In this document: positions 40,011 to 51,542 of the stretch, piece by piece
Layout: every line of letters starts with the position of its first letter
Numbering within the stretch: position 1 is the stretch's first letter
Origin: Nematopogon swammerdamellus
Taxonomy: Eukaryota > Arthropoda > Insecta > Lepidoptera > Adelidae
Length of the DNA: 64,000 bases
Assembly (NCBI GenBank): GCA_946902875.1
Contig: OX336355.1
Coordinates: forward strand, 11,875,347 to 11,939,346
Direction of reading: 5' to 3'
Made by a program: the position numbers and the translations under genes
Notes under the pieces: generated by a model
The model's input: the letters and a program-made list of their open reading frames with translations, nothing else
The model's database searches: none
Told to the model about the DNA's origin: nothing

Positions 40011-40608
40011 ACTCTACTGGTGGATTGATGACTTTACTAGGTGTTCCAAAACGAAGGTTGCGAGATTGGGTGTTGTGTGTATTTATGTAAAATATCAAGC
40101 GTGTATAACGTACATAATAATATACATATAGATACCTAATATTTTCACTGTTTTCTGAAACTTTTCTCTTTGTAGCTCGAGTCAAAAAAGTGTGAAAAAC
40201 GTCTTAACTACCTCTGTTGAAGTTTGCTGACAGTATGTCAATTAGCTCATTATATTTGACAAAAATTTTAATTAGTTAGACCTTACATCTAATTTGTTGT
40301 TGTTGTTTTTTTTATGATTTTTGTATTTACTACCAATATCGAGAACGTTGGTTTTACATGTAGATATGTACCTATAGTCAACATTAAAGTTTTAGTTGGA
40401 ATTTCAAACGTGTTAGTGTAGATAGTTATTAATTGGAGAGTGACTCCTTTTTTTAAATGTTGTGGAAAGGTCGTGTATCGTGTCGACTTCTGTGATTAAA
40501 GTACCTAAAATAAATAAATAAATACATTTTATCGGTTGCGCCGAGTTTTATATAAATCGATATGCCACATATCCGACTCCGGTCACTAGTTTAGTACCTA
40601 CTTATCCT

Positions 40609-41088
40609 TACCTATAATAAAATCCAACGTCTGCTTTCTGTCTGAGTGTCTGAGTGTCTGAGTGTCTGAGTGTATGTCTGTCTGTCCGCTTATAACTCGA
40701 GAACCACTGAACCGATTTTAATAAAACAAAATTCTACGGATACCTTGATTCTTCCCATCAACTATAGGCTACTTACTATCACGCTAAATGGCTTATGAGG
40801 TTAGCAGTGAAGTGAAATATGAGAGCGGGCGGAGCCGCGGGCACAGATAGTACCTATAATAAAATCCAACGTCTGCTTTCTGTCTGAGTGTCTGAGTGTC
40901 TGAGTGTATGTCTGTTTGTCCGCTTATAACTCGAGAACCACTGATCCGATTTTAATAAAACAAAATTCTACGGATAGCTTGATTCTTCCCATCAACTATA
41001 GGCTACTTACTATCACGCTAAATGGCTTATGAGGTTAGCAGTGAAGTGAAATATGAGAGCGGGCGGAGCCGCGGGCACAGATAGTACC
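40609..41088 (+). mobile_element. Two R-family repeats in direct tandem (242-bp period)
   Basis: TACCTATAATAAAATCCAAC at 40609 and 40851; each unit has (GAGTGTCT)n of different length, CTTATAACTCGAGAACCACT and ends GGGCGGAGCCGCGGGCACAG followed by ATAGTACC. The units are almost identical otherwise. Confidence 0.93.
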
Positions 41089-41443
41089 ATATAAAAGAGT
41101 AGTTTTCGTACAAGAATCACCAGTAGTACTCTACCAACCAGTCAATTTCGATTTTAACGCTGGTTTAGTTTTGTATGAAGAAAGTGAAAAAATTATAATT
41201 CTCTATATAAAAAGTCGTAGAATAAAGTTATTCATTTATTATATTAATAATCTATGATTGATGATTTACTGATTGAAATACTAAAAAAAAAAAAATATTT
41301 TAAACGCGCATTTCGACGGCAGAGTAAATATTATTTCGTGACAATTGTGTGACAATTATTGTGTATCAGGTTTTTTGTCTGATTTTCAGCCTAACTATGT
41401 AAAACTTATGCTCATAATGAAACATAACATCAGTTATGAAATA

Positions 41444-41698
41444 CACGGTGTTGCAGTTGCCCCCGTAATATTTTTAACTGAAATAAGGGGGTTATTCTAT
41501 ATGTGAAACTAAACAATTTCTGTGGTGAAAAATAATTATTTGAAACAAAAAAAAAAAATTTTTTCCATACAAATTTTAAATGCCTATTCTCAAAATGTAT
41601 GGAGAAAAACAATATTTTTTTTTCTTCAAATTAAAAAGTCGTAGAACAAAACTTGTTCAGCCCCTTTCGGGTTTTACGGTTGGGGTTGCAACACCGTG
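41444..41698. mobile_element. TA-flanked MITE (255 bp)
   Basis: CACGGTGTTGCAGTTGCCCC at the left, GGGGTTGCAACACCGTG at the right, with TA on both sides (41442-41443, 41699-41700). Tc1/mariner-like by target site. AT-rich interior. Confidence 0.75.
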
Positions 41699-41701
41699 TA
41701 T

Positions 41702-42430
41702 ATTGCCGATTTTGTAGAAGACAATAAAAAAAGTTTTGTTCCTAGTTTTGAGTAAGAAAAGAATTATGTTTTGGCAAATACTTGACATACTTTGACGTAC
41801 TTGATGCACTTTCCTCCGTCGATTGAATAAACGAAAAGTGCATCCCTGCCCCGCACAGCGGCGCATCGCTGCACCGCGCATTCAACGCTTGGTTTGTCCC
41901 GACGACGCCTGATGTTTCCATTAACCATAATTACGCATATAGGTACGTGTTTAATTCCAATATTTTTTATCGACTGCGCTATAATTATTACACTGCTCAC
42001 ACAGTATGCAAAGTATGAGTTTTGGCGTATAATTATTTTGAAATTGTTATATTATTGCTAGAGATATTGTATAGTAACACGCGACTCGAGGAATAGGTAA
42101 TGTGTGTTCATTATCGATTATACTTTTTCCGAGATGTCTTAATGCGACTTTCCTTTGTTTGTTGTTTATGATTGATTGCGGTTTGTTGTTGCCGCTTTCT
42201 GGGCTTCAGACATTTCGATATTTAGTGCTTGGATTAATTATAATTACGTAATTATAACGTTTCTGATGGTGAGTTTGTGTTGAGTTTGTGTTGCGTGTTC
42301 ATCTGTTTATTATTAAATCATTCAGATCATTCACATTCAGATCATTTTTGGACAATCAATCTGGCATTGGACGTGACAAAAGCCTGATTTCAAATGCAAA
42401 CTCTGAAACGCTCTCTCTGCCCACATATTT
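41702..42430. other. Spacer, nothing firm
   Basis: A frame at 41764-42000 minus shows no domain. No repeats recognised. Confidence 0.4.
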
Positions 42431-42435
42431 CCCGC

Positions 42436-42543
42436 AAGTATAGTCTCGGGTCCTTCAAGAGAGGCGTGAATAGGCACCCGTCAGGCCGGCATGGCATTCG
42501 CAATACCCGCGTACGACCGAATGTCCATGGGCGTCGATAGACA
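42436..42543 (+). pseudogene. Non-LTR retrotransposon C-terminal tail
   Basis: Plus strand encodes RKYSLGSFKRGVNRHPSGRH, then GIRNTRVRPNVHGRR and a stop. Aligns with YSLGSFKHNVKVHLAGRQGI at the end of the 50023-50960 fragment. 5'-truncated insertion. Confidence 0.85.
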
Positions 42544-42544
42544 C

Positions 42545-43340
42545 CTTATGGGTGGCTCGGCGCCACATGTCGAACTTTCTCTAAAAAAAAAGATTTATGC
42601 TCAGTACCTCAGCGCCGAGTGTGAAAAATAGGTAAGTGTGGTGATTCGGAATGGGGGACACGAGGGATATAAATATAAGCTGTCTGCTTCAAGTTTACGG
42701 GCAGCTTGGACTATATATAACTTCACGAATACCTGTCAGTAGGGTGAACAAAAATAAGCTTTCCAAATTAGCTATTTGCAAGGGCGGTGTTGCTATTGTT
42801 ACTGAGCTCAGCGACGGGGATTGCGGCGAGCGGCGGAAGCAGGGGGTTCGCACCCCGCGTTCGTCAAACTTTAAGCAGACATGTTATAAATAGATACATG
42901 GGGACAGTATTTCGTAAAAGTAAAAAAAAAAACATTCCAACGCTATAGTACTAAATACTAAAGTCTCAGATCTTGCCGCTGCTCAAGCCAGAACAATCAC
43001 CATTCAAATATAGAATCCCAATCGACTCAAACGATATCCAACTCTATGACCTATGAGATAAGGTTAAATTTTGAATAGACGATCTTAAGCAGATGTATCT
43101 GTGTTGGTTATAATGAGAAGTAATGACATAATTGCAGCACGGACATTGCGACGTCTATTTCGTATCTAATATAAACGAAATTCTAGTCACATCCACAGTG
43201 TAAGAAGTGGTAGAGAGAAACAGTGGTGGTATGTTTTGTCCGTAGCACTGGCATTTCCCCCGGTGTGACAGGAAGGGACAAGGTATAATTCACCATACGT
43301 TAAAGTTTCATAAATTTTTTAAACCAATACATACATGTTC
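42545..43340. other. Spacer
   Basis: A frame at 42651-42893 has no recognisable domain. Nothing else seen. Confidence 0.4.
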
Positions 43341-43350
43341 TTCTTTTAGT

Positions 43351-43927
43351 ATCAGTAACTACCTTTCTTTTATTATGGAAATTTTTCGGTTTTGCGGTAT
43401 AATTAGAGCGACTCACTCTGGACAGTGGCACAGGTCATTGGATTCGATTCGATCAAACCAGTATGATATCCGTCAAAAAACACTATGTACCACGTTTGGT
43501 TCGAGAATCCATTGAAATTTCCAGACATGCCAATTTCAACAGAGAAGACATCATGGTACTCCTTTCGTCGTGGACTCCTCTGCTGGCGAAGCATGGCTCG
43601 GATGGTAACCAGCATCAAGCTCTGGCAGCCGTAGACACAGTGAGCTACGTGTGCACCGACCTTTTCCAGCAAGAGATGTCGAACCTACCCGCATCCGCCG
43701 AAGTACCCTCGCATCGCCTACGACAGCCGATCTACGTCAGCGGTTGACATCTGACTGGACGAGACGTGTCGGGTGTCCTCCAGGTCGTCCAGTACCGCGT
43801 GTCCTGAGGATGTCCCAAGAGTGTGGGACGAGACGTCGACAAACAAAATTGAGTCGCTTTAATTATATCGCATAACCGAAAAATTTCCATAATGTGTAAT
43901 AGCGGTAAAAGCCTAAACGAACAAACT
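43351..43927 (+). mobile_element. Foldback retroelement-like family F, copy 1 (577 bp)
   Basis: 10-bp target duplication TTCTTTTAGT (43341-43350, 43928-43937). Arms: GGAAATTTTTCGGTTTTGCG near 43377 and its near-complement (CGCATAACCGAAAAATTTCC) near 43870. The body from 43590 is shared with copy 2, and ends CTGAGGATGTCCCAAGAGTG, TGGGACGAGACGTCGAC. After the right arm an unpaired tail GCGGTAAAAGCCTAAACGAA is shared with copy 2. Confidence 0.85.
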
Positions 43928-44189
43928 TTCTTTTAGTTTGGTCGGCTGCATTGAGGTTCTAGTTTCTTCTTCTATTTTTATCGGGTCTTCTATCAGTGCG
44001 ATATAATAATTAGTTGAAGTACTACGATTTTATATTGACCCCTTACAGTGCCAACCGATACGGGACCTAAAAAAAAAAACAAATCAACACTAAAATATCT
44101 GTACATATGTGTATTGGAATTAATCCAAAATAAAAACTACCCAAAAAGACACTGGAAGAAAAGGACGTAAAAAAATATTTACAATACAT

Positions 44190-44605
44190 ACCATCACGCT
44201 GTATGCCGACATTCGAGGTAGGCAGAGTAATCGGTGTTGCGATGTAAATAACACTTGGTGAATTACAGCATAACACCGACCACCATACGCTTAGAAAAAT
44301 ATTACCCTCGTGAGCGCGACGTCTGAAACGCAAAATGCCTAAGTAGCAAAATGCCTAAGTAGCAAAATGCCTAAGTAGCAAAATGCCTAAGTAGCAAAAT
44401 GCCTAAGTAGCAAAATTTCTGAATCACATAATGCCTGCAACGTATAATGTCTGAAACGCAAAATGCCTAAGTAGCAAAATACAAGAATATTAGCAAGAAG
44501 ACACGAATACAGTTTTACCTACTGCATGCCTAAGTGGAAGGACCGTGCCTCGATGAGAGGTGGCTAGTCTGTCGCACTTTGGCGACGTCATGTCCTTGTG
44601 CCTTA
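44190..44605 (-). mobile_element. S3 SINE interrupted by a 16-bp minisatellite
   Basis: Plus strand: ACATACCATCACGCTGTATG, CGAGGTAGGCAGAGTAATCG, CACCGACCACCATACG up to 44303; resumes ACCTACTGCATGCCTAAGTG and GAAGGACCGTGCCTCG at about 44517. Head b absent. Confidence 0.8.
44326..44482. repeat. 16-bp minisatellite GCAAAATGCCTAAGTA
   Basis: Five near-perfect units from 44331 to 44411, then diverged units (CATAATGCCTGCAACG, TATAATGTCTGAAACG) and one more near-perfect unit. Confidence 0.93.
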
Positions 44606-45480
44606 ATTATATTAAAAACGTGTAAACAAATTCCATCTCCCCACTGTGCACGGCCATGGCGTCTACACTGTGATCCGTCAAGTGGTGGGACGAATCGGTC
44701 AGTCGTTTGATCACAAGCCGGAGGTCACTCGTTGTCCACACCGACGACAGACAGCGGCAGCAGCGGCGAGAGCACAGAACATACTATCACACTAATGTCA
44801 TCGAGCTTTATATATTTTCTGAGAATAATGAAAAATAGAACTGATAGTTTGGTTGAAAATAAATATGCGGTGAAACAAAGTTGTGAAAAATTTTCTATGT
44901 CAAATTGATTACCTACCTAATTAGAATTACCTATAAAAAATTGCTAAAGAAAATTTAATTGTATTTTTGGGTAACAAAATTAATATTTTCCAATTATTGA
45001 AATGTTTTCTAATATGAATGCCGGAGATAAATAGTTTTTATTTCATACATTGTAATTCACATTATTATTTAAGTTAAGTTATTGCATTAAATTTGCATGG
45101 ACTCATGTGATAGATAAGTAATACATTTAGTTTTATTGTATAAGGTGTTTTGAGACTATATTTCGATTAAATAAACGATTTTATTTCCTATGCAGAGCCC
45201 TTGAACAAAAAAATTTTTTTTTCAGATTATGACATAAGAATAAGTAGGCACTTGCTATCCTAATAAAGAATAAGTAGGCTATGCTAATCCATAGGTATAT
45301 TTAATCTTGTAAAATTGCGGTATACTTTTTTTTATTAAACGGTTTTATTTAGCTTGACTTAGTTTATTTGTTTCAAATCTTGCGACAACTTTTTCCACTA
45401 CTTCTACTGAACCGATTTTTATGAAACTTTGCACACACATTGAGTTCTCGTGACAATACAATATTATGATAATTTCAACT
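44606..45480. other. AT-rich spacer
   Basis: Includes a generic retroelement-tail phrase near 45405 (CTACTGAACCGATTTTTATG). No gene. Confidence 0.4.
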
Positions 45481-47215
45481 TGGTAACGAGGGTCTGATGA
45501 TGGAGTCAGGAGGTGGACAGTGGAACTCTTCAACCGTTACTAGTAACCCCATCGAGTTTGGGCTCATTTGGTTGGTTTGGACGAGTGTCCCATACTTCTA
45601 CCAATACACTTGGTGACGAGGGTCTGATGATGGAGTCAGGAGGTGTACAGTGGAACTCTTCAACCGTTACTAGTAACCCCCTCGAGTTTGGGCTCATATG
45701 TTTGGTTTGGACGAGTATCCCATACTTCTACCAATACACTTGGTGACGAGGGTCTGATGATGGAGTCAGGAGGTGTACAGTAGAACTCTTCAACCGTTAC
45801 TAGTAACCCCCTCGAGTTTGGGCTCATTTGGTTTGTTTGGACGAGTGTCCCATACTTTTACCAATACACTTGGTGACGAGGGTCTGATGATGGAGTCAGA
45901 AGGTGTACAGTGGAACTCTTCAACCGTTACTAGTAACCCCCTCGAGTTTGGGCTCATTTGGTTTGTTTGGACGAGTGTCCCATACTTCTACCAATACACT
46001 TGGTGACGAGGGTCTGATGATGTAGTCAGGAGGTGTACAGTGGAACTCTTCAACCGTTACTAGTAACCCCTTCGAGTTTGGGCTCATATGGTTGGTTTGG
46101 ACGAGTGTCTCATACTTCTACCAATATAATTGGTGACGAGGGTCTGATGATGGAGTCAGGAGGTGTGCAGTGGAACTTTTCAACCGTTACTAGTAACCCC
46201 CTCGAGTTTGGGCTCATTTGGTTTGTTTGGATGAGTGTCCCATAATTCTACCAATACACTTGGTGACGAGGGTCTGATGATGGAGTCAGGAGGTGCACAG
46301 TGGAACTCTTCAACTGTTACTAGTAACCCCCTCGAGTTTGGGCTCATTTGGTTGGTTTGGACGAGTGTCCCATACTTCTCCCAATACACTTGGTGACGAG
46401 GGTCTGATGATGGAGTCAGGAGGTGTACAGTGGAACTCTTCAACCGTTACTAGTAACCCCCTCGAGTTTGGGCTCTTTTGGTTGGTTTGGACGAGTGTCC
46501 CATACTTCTATCAATACACTTGGTGAAGAGGGTCTGATGATGGAGTCAGGAGGTGTACAGTGGAACTCTTAAACCATTACTAGTAACCCCCTCGAGTTTG
46601 GGCTCATTTGGTTTGTTTGGACGAGTGTCCCATACTTCTACCAATACACTTGGTGACGAGGGTCTGATGATGGAGTCAGGAGGTGTACAGTGGAACTCTT
46701 CAACCATTACTAGTAACCCCCTCGAGTTTGGGCTCATTTGGTTTGTTTGGACGAGTGTCCCATACTTCTACCAATACACTTGGTGACGAGGGTCTGATGA
46801 TGGAGTCAGGAGGTGCACAGTGGAACTCTTCAACTGTTACTAGTAACCCCCTCGAGTTTGGGCTCATTTGGTTGGTTTGGACGAGTGTCCCATACTTCTC
46901 CCAATACACTTGGTGACGAGGGTCTGATGATGGAGTCAGGAGGTGTACAGTGGAACTCTTCAACCGTTACTAGTAACCCCCTCGAGTTTGGGCTCGTTTG
47001 GTTGGTTTGGACGAGTGTCCCTACTTCTACCAATACACTTGGTGGCGAGGGTCTAATGATGGATTCAGGAGGTGGACAGTGGAACTCTTCAACTGTTACT
47101 AGTAACCCCCTCGAATTTGGGCTCATTTGGTTGGTTTGGACGAGTGACCCATACTTCTACCAATACACTTGGTGACGAGGATCTGATTATGGAGGCAGGA
47201 GGTGGACTGTTGAAC
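45481..47215. repeat. 130-bp minisatellite, ~13 copies
   Basis: Units start TGGTGACGAGGGTCTGATGA at 45481 (variant), 45611, 45741, 45871, 46001, 46131, 46261, 46391, 46521, 46651, 46781, 46911, 47040 and a partial unit at 47170. Each contains GTTACTAGTAACCCC and CGAGTTTGGGCTCATTTGG. 130 is not a multiple of three, so the recurrent 77-codon frames on both strands are by-products. Confidence 0.97.
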
Positions 47216-47256
47216 TTAAATAAAACAAAAATAAGGATCAGGATATTTGTTTGAAT

Positions 47257-47420
47257 CCACCCAAGTTAAGGTTTCTGTATTGTCCCGAGAACTGTGTGGC
47301 GGTAGGGTGGCTAAAAATGATACGTTGTTAGCGATACACCACCCAAGTCAACGTTTGAAACGTGCCGAGGACTGTGTGGCATTAGGGTGGATAAAAATTA
47401 TACGTCGTTAGCGTTTCAAC
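47257..47420. repeat. ~82-bp tandem duplication
   Basis: CCACCCAAGTTAAGG then ACTGTGTGGCGGTAGGGTGG and CGTTGTTAGCGA; second unit CCACCCAAGTCAACG, ACTGTGTGGCATTAGGGTGG and CGTCGTTAGCG. Confidence 0.88.
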
Positions 47421-47563
47421 TTCAAGGCTGGCCACATCTTGTTGTATGAGAGCCTTGCGCCACTACATGGACCTCAGGGAGGGGGTTGTCTGTTATTGGT
47501 CTAATACTCGTGGGAACAACATGAAAGAAAAAAATTATAAAAAAAATCAAACTAAAAACGAGT

Positions 47564-48137
47564 AAATAAAAAAATAGGTAAAAAAACTTTTAAGTTAAAC
47601 GGTTTTATTAAAAAAAAACAGCTGTACACAAAATTTGAAAAAAATCAGCTATACAAAAACTAGAAAATAATAAGGACACAAACCTGGGCCTTCTTAAGAT
47701 TTTACGTCTGGGTAAGAAATCGTCAATACTAGCGTGCTGTCTTCTCATGTCAGATGCCAAAGGGCACTTTGTGTCGCTGCGTCAGCGGAATAAGTAATAA
47801 ATTGAGACTTTTAACAGACTAATATAAAAACGTGGGGCGTATAATATACGTAATAACATGCGCCCCACGTTTTTATATTAGTCTGTTAAAAGTCTCAATT
47901 TATTACTTATTCCGCTGACGCAGCGACACAAAGTGCCCTTTGGCATCTGACATAAGAAGACAGCACGCTAGTATTGACGATTTCTTACCCAGACGTAAAA
48001 TCTTAAGAAGGCCCAGGTTTGTGTCCTTATTATTTTCTAGTTTTTGTATAGCTGATTTTTTTCAAATTTTTTGTACAGCTGTTTTTTTTTTTAATAAAAC
48101 CGTTTAACTTAAAAGTTTTTTTACCTATTTTTTTTTA
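47564..48137. repeat. Giant near-perfect palindrome, ~276-bp arms
   Basis: Left arm 47564-47839, spacer 47840-47860, right arm 47861-48137. Arms differ by about two substitutions (GTACACAAAA versus GTACAAAAAA; CTTCTCATG versus CTTCTTATG) and A-run lengths. Contains CGTCAATACTAGCGTGCTG and CTTTGTGTCGCTGCGTCAGC. No coding frame, no clear target duplication. Confidence 0.97.
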
Positions 48138-48139
48138 TA

Positions 48140-48980
48140 AGTAAGGTTCTTTCGCAAAGTATGAAACATTTATAGCAGGAAGCATGTTTGAAAAAACGAT
48201 TGTGGCACAACGGATACAAAAATAATGTTTATTAATCCACACAGAAGCTTAATCATTTAATAATTCAAGCAGGCAACTGCCTTACATTTCCAGAAGTGCA
48301 TCGGTCGCAAAGGTCTAATTAAAACGTATCTGCGAAATCTAATAAGCCCTGACGCAAGCTGACTTAACTGCAATTTTAAACACAAAAAACTTCACATATT
48401 AACACAAACGTAAACACAATAAGATTTAGCGCGACCAAGAAAAAAGAGTGCAATTTTTAATGTTGAAACTCAATTCTTTGAATCGTTAAGGCCGATTAAG
48501 ATAGGTATCTTTTACAACCGCTGTTATTAAATGTAACTCGCGAAATTAATACAATTTTTAATTTGAGTTTTTATGCAGGAAGGAACCAGTTCCAAAATAC
48601 ACTCGACTGTACTGACTTGTTGTTCTTTGCCAAAAGTTAAAAGCTTTGCAATTTGAATGACCATAACAATTTACAATAATTGTTATTACAGTCAGTATTT
48701 GTTTTGCAAATCCTATCTAACCCTAAGTTCATTTTCAGTTAGATAATATCTAATTTGTGAAACGAATTGAGGATAGCAAAACCGAACATAAGTTACTCCC
48801 CATCGCCGTACAAGCAAGGTCTCGTCTTAGTAAATTTAATTTAAATCAATATCTGATACCGCCTAAAGTTCCGACAGAAACATGGTGTAATGGGCTGACA
48901 CCACAAGCGCAACAGCAGACGACGTAGCAATTACGAAGTAGAAATTATCATCAGTTCATCACAGAGGAGTCGATGATGAA
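48140..48980. other. Spacer, nothing recognised
   Basis: No repeat or gene seen. Confidence 0.4.
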
Positions 48981-48984
48981 CCGA

Positions 48985-49225
48985 AAGTTTCCCATCACAT
49001 CCTTCTCCACCACACCCACCGGACTCAATCAGAACATCCATATGTTTTTGACACCCAACTTCTGAGAAGGCATCGCTTTGTAAATCGTTCTTATGTCGTA
49101 CGGCGACAATATGGAACGGTCTTCCGGTGAGTTTCCTACCACCTATAACATGGGCATCTTCAAAAGGCGTGTCAATAAATTAGACGACGACCTTTACAGA
49201 CGTCTCATAGTTGGCATTGTGTGAA
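48985..49225 (+). pseudogene. Non-LTR retrotransposon C-terminal fragment
   Basis: Three frames together give RTQSEHPYVFDTQLLRRHRF, then SFLCRTATIWNGLPVSF, then FPTTYNMGIFKRRVNKL. This is the usual tail of jockey-like ORF2 proteins (SF..RT..LWN.LP...FP..YN...FK..V). At least two frameshifts. Confidence 0.75.
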
Positions 49226-49349
49226 CGTGGTTTCGAGAGGAGCGGTGTTACTTATTGGCTGTGTCTGATCTTCCGATGAAGTTTTGGGCACAGACACCCC
49301 CCGTGCCTATAAAACAAAGTCATATAATAATTTCCCTTAAACTTACTTA

Positions 49350-49620
49350 AAACCATTTTACCCGAGACATACCCAAAACAAAACTAATTATTGATACATC
49401 ATTGGACGCTGGCACACGCAGGTACGTAAGGTCCACACACATATCAGGGCAGAGTATATGCACTGCACCGTCGTCGCACCGCTCGCCTCCGCCGCGCAGG
49501 GGCTTTGCAAAGCTGCAAATGTCGAAATTGCACAGGAAATCGGTCCGGTTAGACGAGTGCGCATCGTACGTGCCGCGCTGCGCCCGCGCATATACCGTCC
49601 GCATCACAATTTGGTAGCAA
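49350..49620 (-). other. GC-rich candidate exon, unrecognised
   Basis: A CpG-dense island on the minus strand with an open frame containing GTYDAHSSNRTDFLCNFDIC and LRGGGERCDDGAVHILCPDM, with six cysteines. A possible acceptor (GGGCGCAG near 49577) precedes it. No family recognised and no partner exon found. Could be a CpG-rich promoter instead. Confidence 0.2.
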
Positions 49621-50022
49621 CTAATAATGTGCATTGACGAAACTGTTACGATTTTCTGTTTAGGTTCGCATCTGGTTACTACGTATAGCAAATAGTGTAA
49701 TAAATTGTTGGCGAGAGATAAATTGTTGTTTTGAAGTTTGAATTATTCATGCGGCCCGCAACTCGCTAGGTATATGCGTGGAAGAAGGTAATTGCTACGG
49801 AATCCTCTATGTGTGAACAACGTGCGAACTTAACACGCTTTTCAAATCATCAACTAAAACTTCTATAATTTCGAAGGCATCTGTGCCAAACTTAATTTTT
49901 GTACAGTACAGGTATATTATAGATAAAAAATTGTACATACAGATGAACCTATATTTGACGGTGTTTAAAATAAACATTTTGTTTTTCTTTTATGGGATGC
50001 TCGACAAATGGCGCGCGCCAGA

Positions 50023-50960
50023 CTAACGCAGAGGTGTAGTCCGACGGCGCCCATGGGCATTCGAATATTTACGGTGGCTGCGAATACCTTGTCGGCCGGC
50101 TAGGTGTACCTTCACATTATGTTTGAAGGATCCCAGACTGTACATTAGAGGAAAAGATGCAGGTGGGAGTACACTCCACATGTTGGCAACCCTGTAAATA
50201 AAGGATTTACAGGATCGATTTGTCCTAAGTGGGGGAATATCGACAGTGTGTGTATGCATTCCCAACCTGTTGCGCGTGGAACGATGGTAGAATGGGGATG
50301 GAGGGATCGCATCGTGCAGCTCCTTGGAACACTCTCCGTGGTACAGGCGATAGAACACAAACAAAGATCCAACGTCCCTGCGGAGCTGTAAGGTCTCTGA
50401 GTTCCGAGATACTTCGGGGTCGTTAACGAGGCGTACAGCGCGACGCTGAATCGAGTCTAAGGAGCCGAGCAGGTATTTTGCGGATCCGTCCCACAGATGC
50501 GAACAGTACTCCACGCATGAGCGAATCTGCGCTTTATAAAGTAGCAGTTTTTGGCTCGGCGTAAAGTACTGACGCACCTTGTTGAGCACACTCAGCTTCC
50601 TTGAGGCTACCTTAGCTTTCTCCTCGATGTGGCGTCCAAAATTCAGGTCGCGAGTTAGTTCGACCCCAAGAATCCCAATGTGCTCCTCGACCTTGATAGT
50701 AGTTCCTTGAAAGGTGGGGGCTGCAGTGAACGGTGTCCGCTTCGCGCTGAATACACACGCCTGAGTTTTACTCGCGTTTAAACTCGACGAGGTTTTGGAG
50801 ACCCCAAGTGGAGACCTTATTTAGGGTCTCTTCGAGCTCAAGCATAATATGTAGCCTGTTTTCCTCCACCTCGGCTAGGCTTGCGGTTGGACGACTTGTG
50901 TACCTGGCTAGTGGCGTGCTGTCGTCTGCATAACAATTAATTTCTGCATAACATAACATT
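50023..50960 (-). pseudogene. Non-LTR retrotransposon reverse transcriptase, C-terminal third
   Basis: Minus strand begins INCYADDSTPLARYT, with the catalytic YADD near 50930; next LNKVSTWGLQNLVEF. An extra A in the TTTAAA run near 50779 shifts the frame; the next frame reads NASKTQACVFSAKRTPF, LGVELTRDLNFGRHIEEKAK, and then 188 codons from VLNKVRQYFTPSQKLLLYKA through CVEYCSHLWDG to YSLGSFKHNVKVHLAGRQGI and NAHGRRRTTPLR (stop at 50023). This is the palm end and thumb of a jockey/CR1-like enzyme. It is cut off at the YADD side, right before an S1 SINE at 50997, and the endonuclease and most fingers/palm are missing. Shorter tails of the same family lie at 29585, 42436 and 52743. Confidence 0.93.
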
Positions 50961-50996
50961 TAATCTGTGTGGATAGTTATCTATAGCCTACAAATT

Positions 50997-51318
50997 TTTT
51001 TTTTTATGGAAACTGACACGGTTGCATACGTCACCTACAACATCCGTGATGTCAGCCCATAGCACCGGGTGAACTTGGCGCCATGTCAGTGCTTCCCTTC
51101 GGTCGTGCCGGCTACACTGAACTGGACGGAAACCACAAACTATTTACATAGCCGTTTCGACCGACCTTATATTCAGTGCGGTGGTACCGACCCGAGCGAG
51201 TTAAACCCAACCATCTAGTAATATTAGAAGGGAGTCATATCCCTTAGTCGCCTTTTACGACATACACGGGGAGAGATGCAGTGGGGCTATTCTTTTAAAG
51301 TACCGGCCCCACACGGCA
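50997..51318 (-). mobile_element. S1 SINE with head b, full length
   Basis: T10 tract, ATGGAAACTGACACGGTTGC to GGGGCTATTCTTTTAAAGTA and CCGGCCCCACACGG. Complete from tail to head b. Confidence 0.92.
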
Positions 51319-51542
51319 CAAAACTAATGTAATCTTCTTCCTTTGCCAACGGTCCCAAGTTTAGGATAAACGGTTAGCCAGTATATGTAGCAAGTGCGTT
51401 TGTCGGCTATTTCATAATTCCTGCTTCAAGTTCGTTTTGCGAACAGGCAGGTACTAATTTAGTGCATAGGTACTGTGCAAATGTGGGAGTTGAAGGTTTA
51501 AAATAAATAGGTATAGGATACAGGAGATTATGAATATTGTCA

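Noticed and set aside
45481..47215. CRISPR-like array with ~40-bp repeats and spacers.
   Set aside because: Whole 130-bp units are conserved, including the would-be spacers.
45513..47254. Recurring 77- to 120-codon frames starting MYSGTLQPLL or similar.
   Set aside because: Shadow of the 130-bp minisatellite; the period is not a multiple of three and frames appear on both strands.
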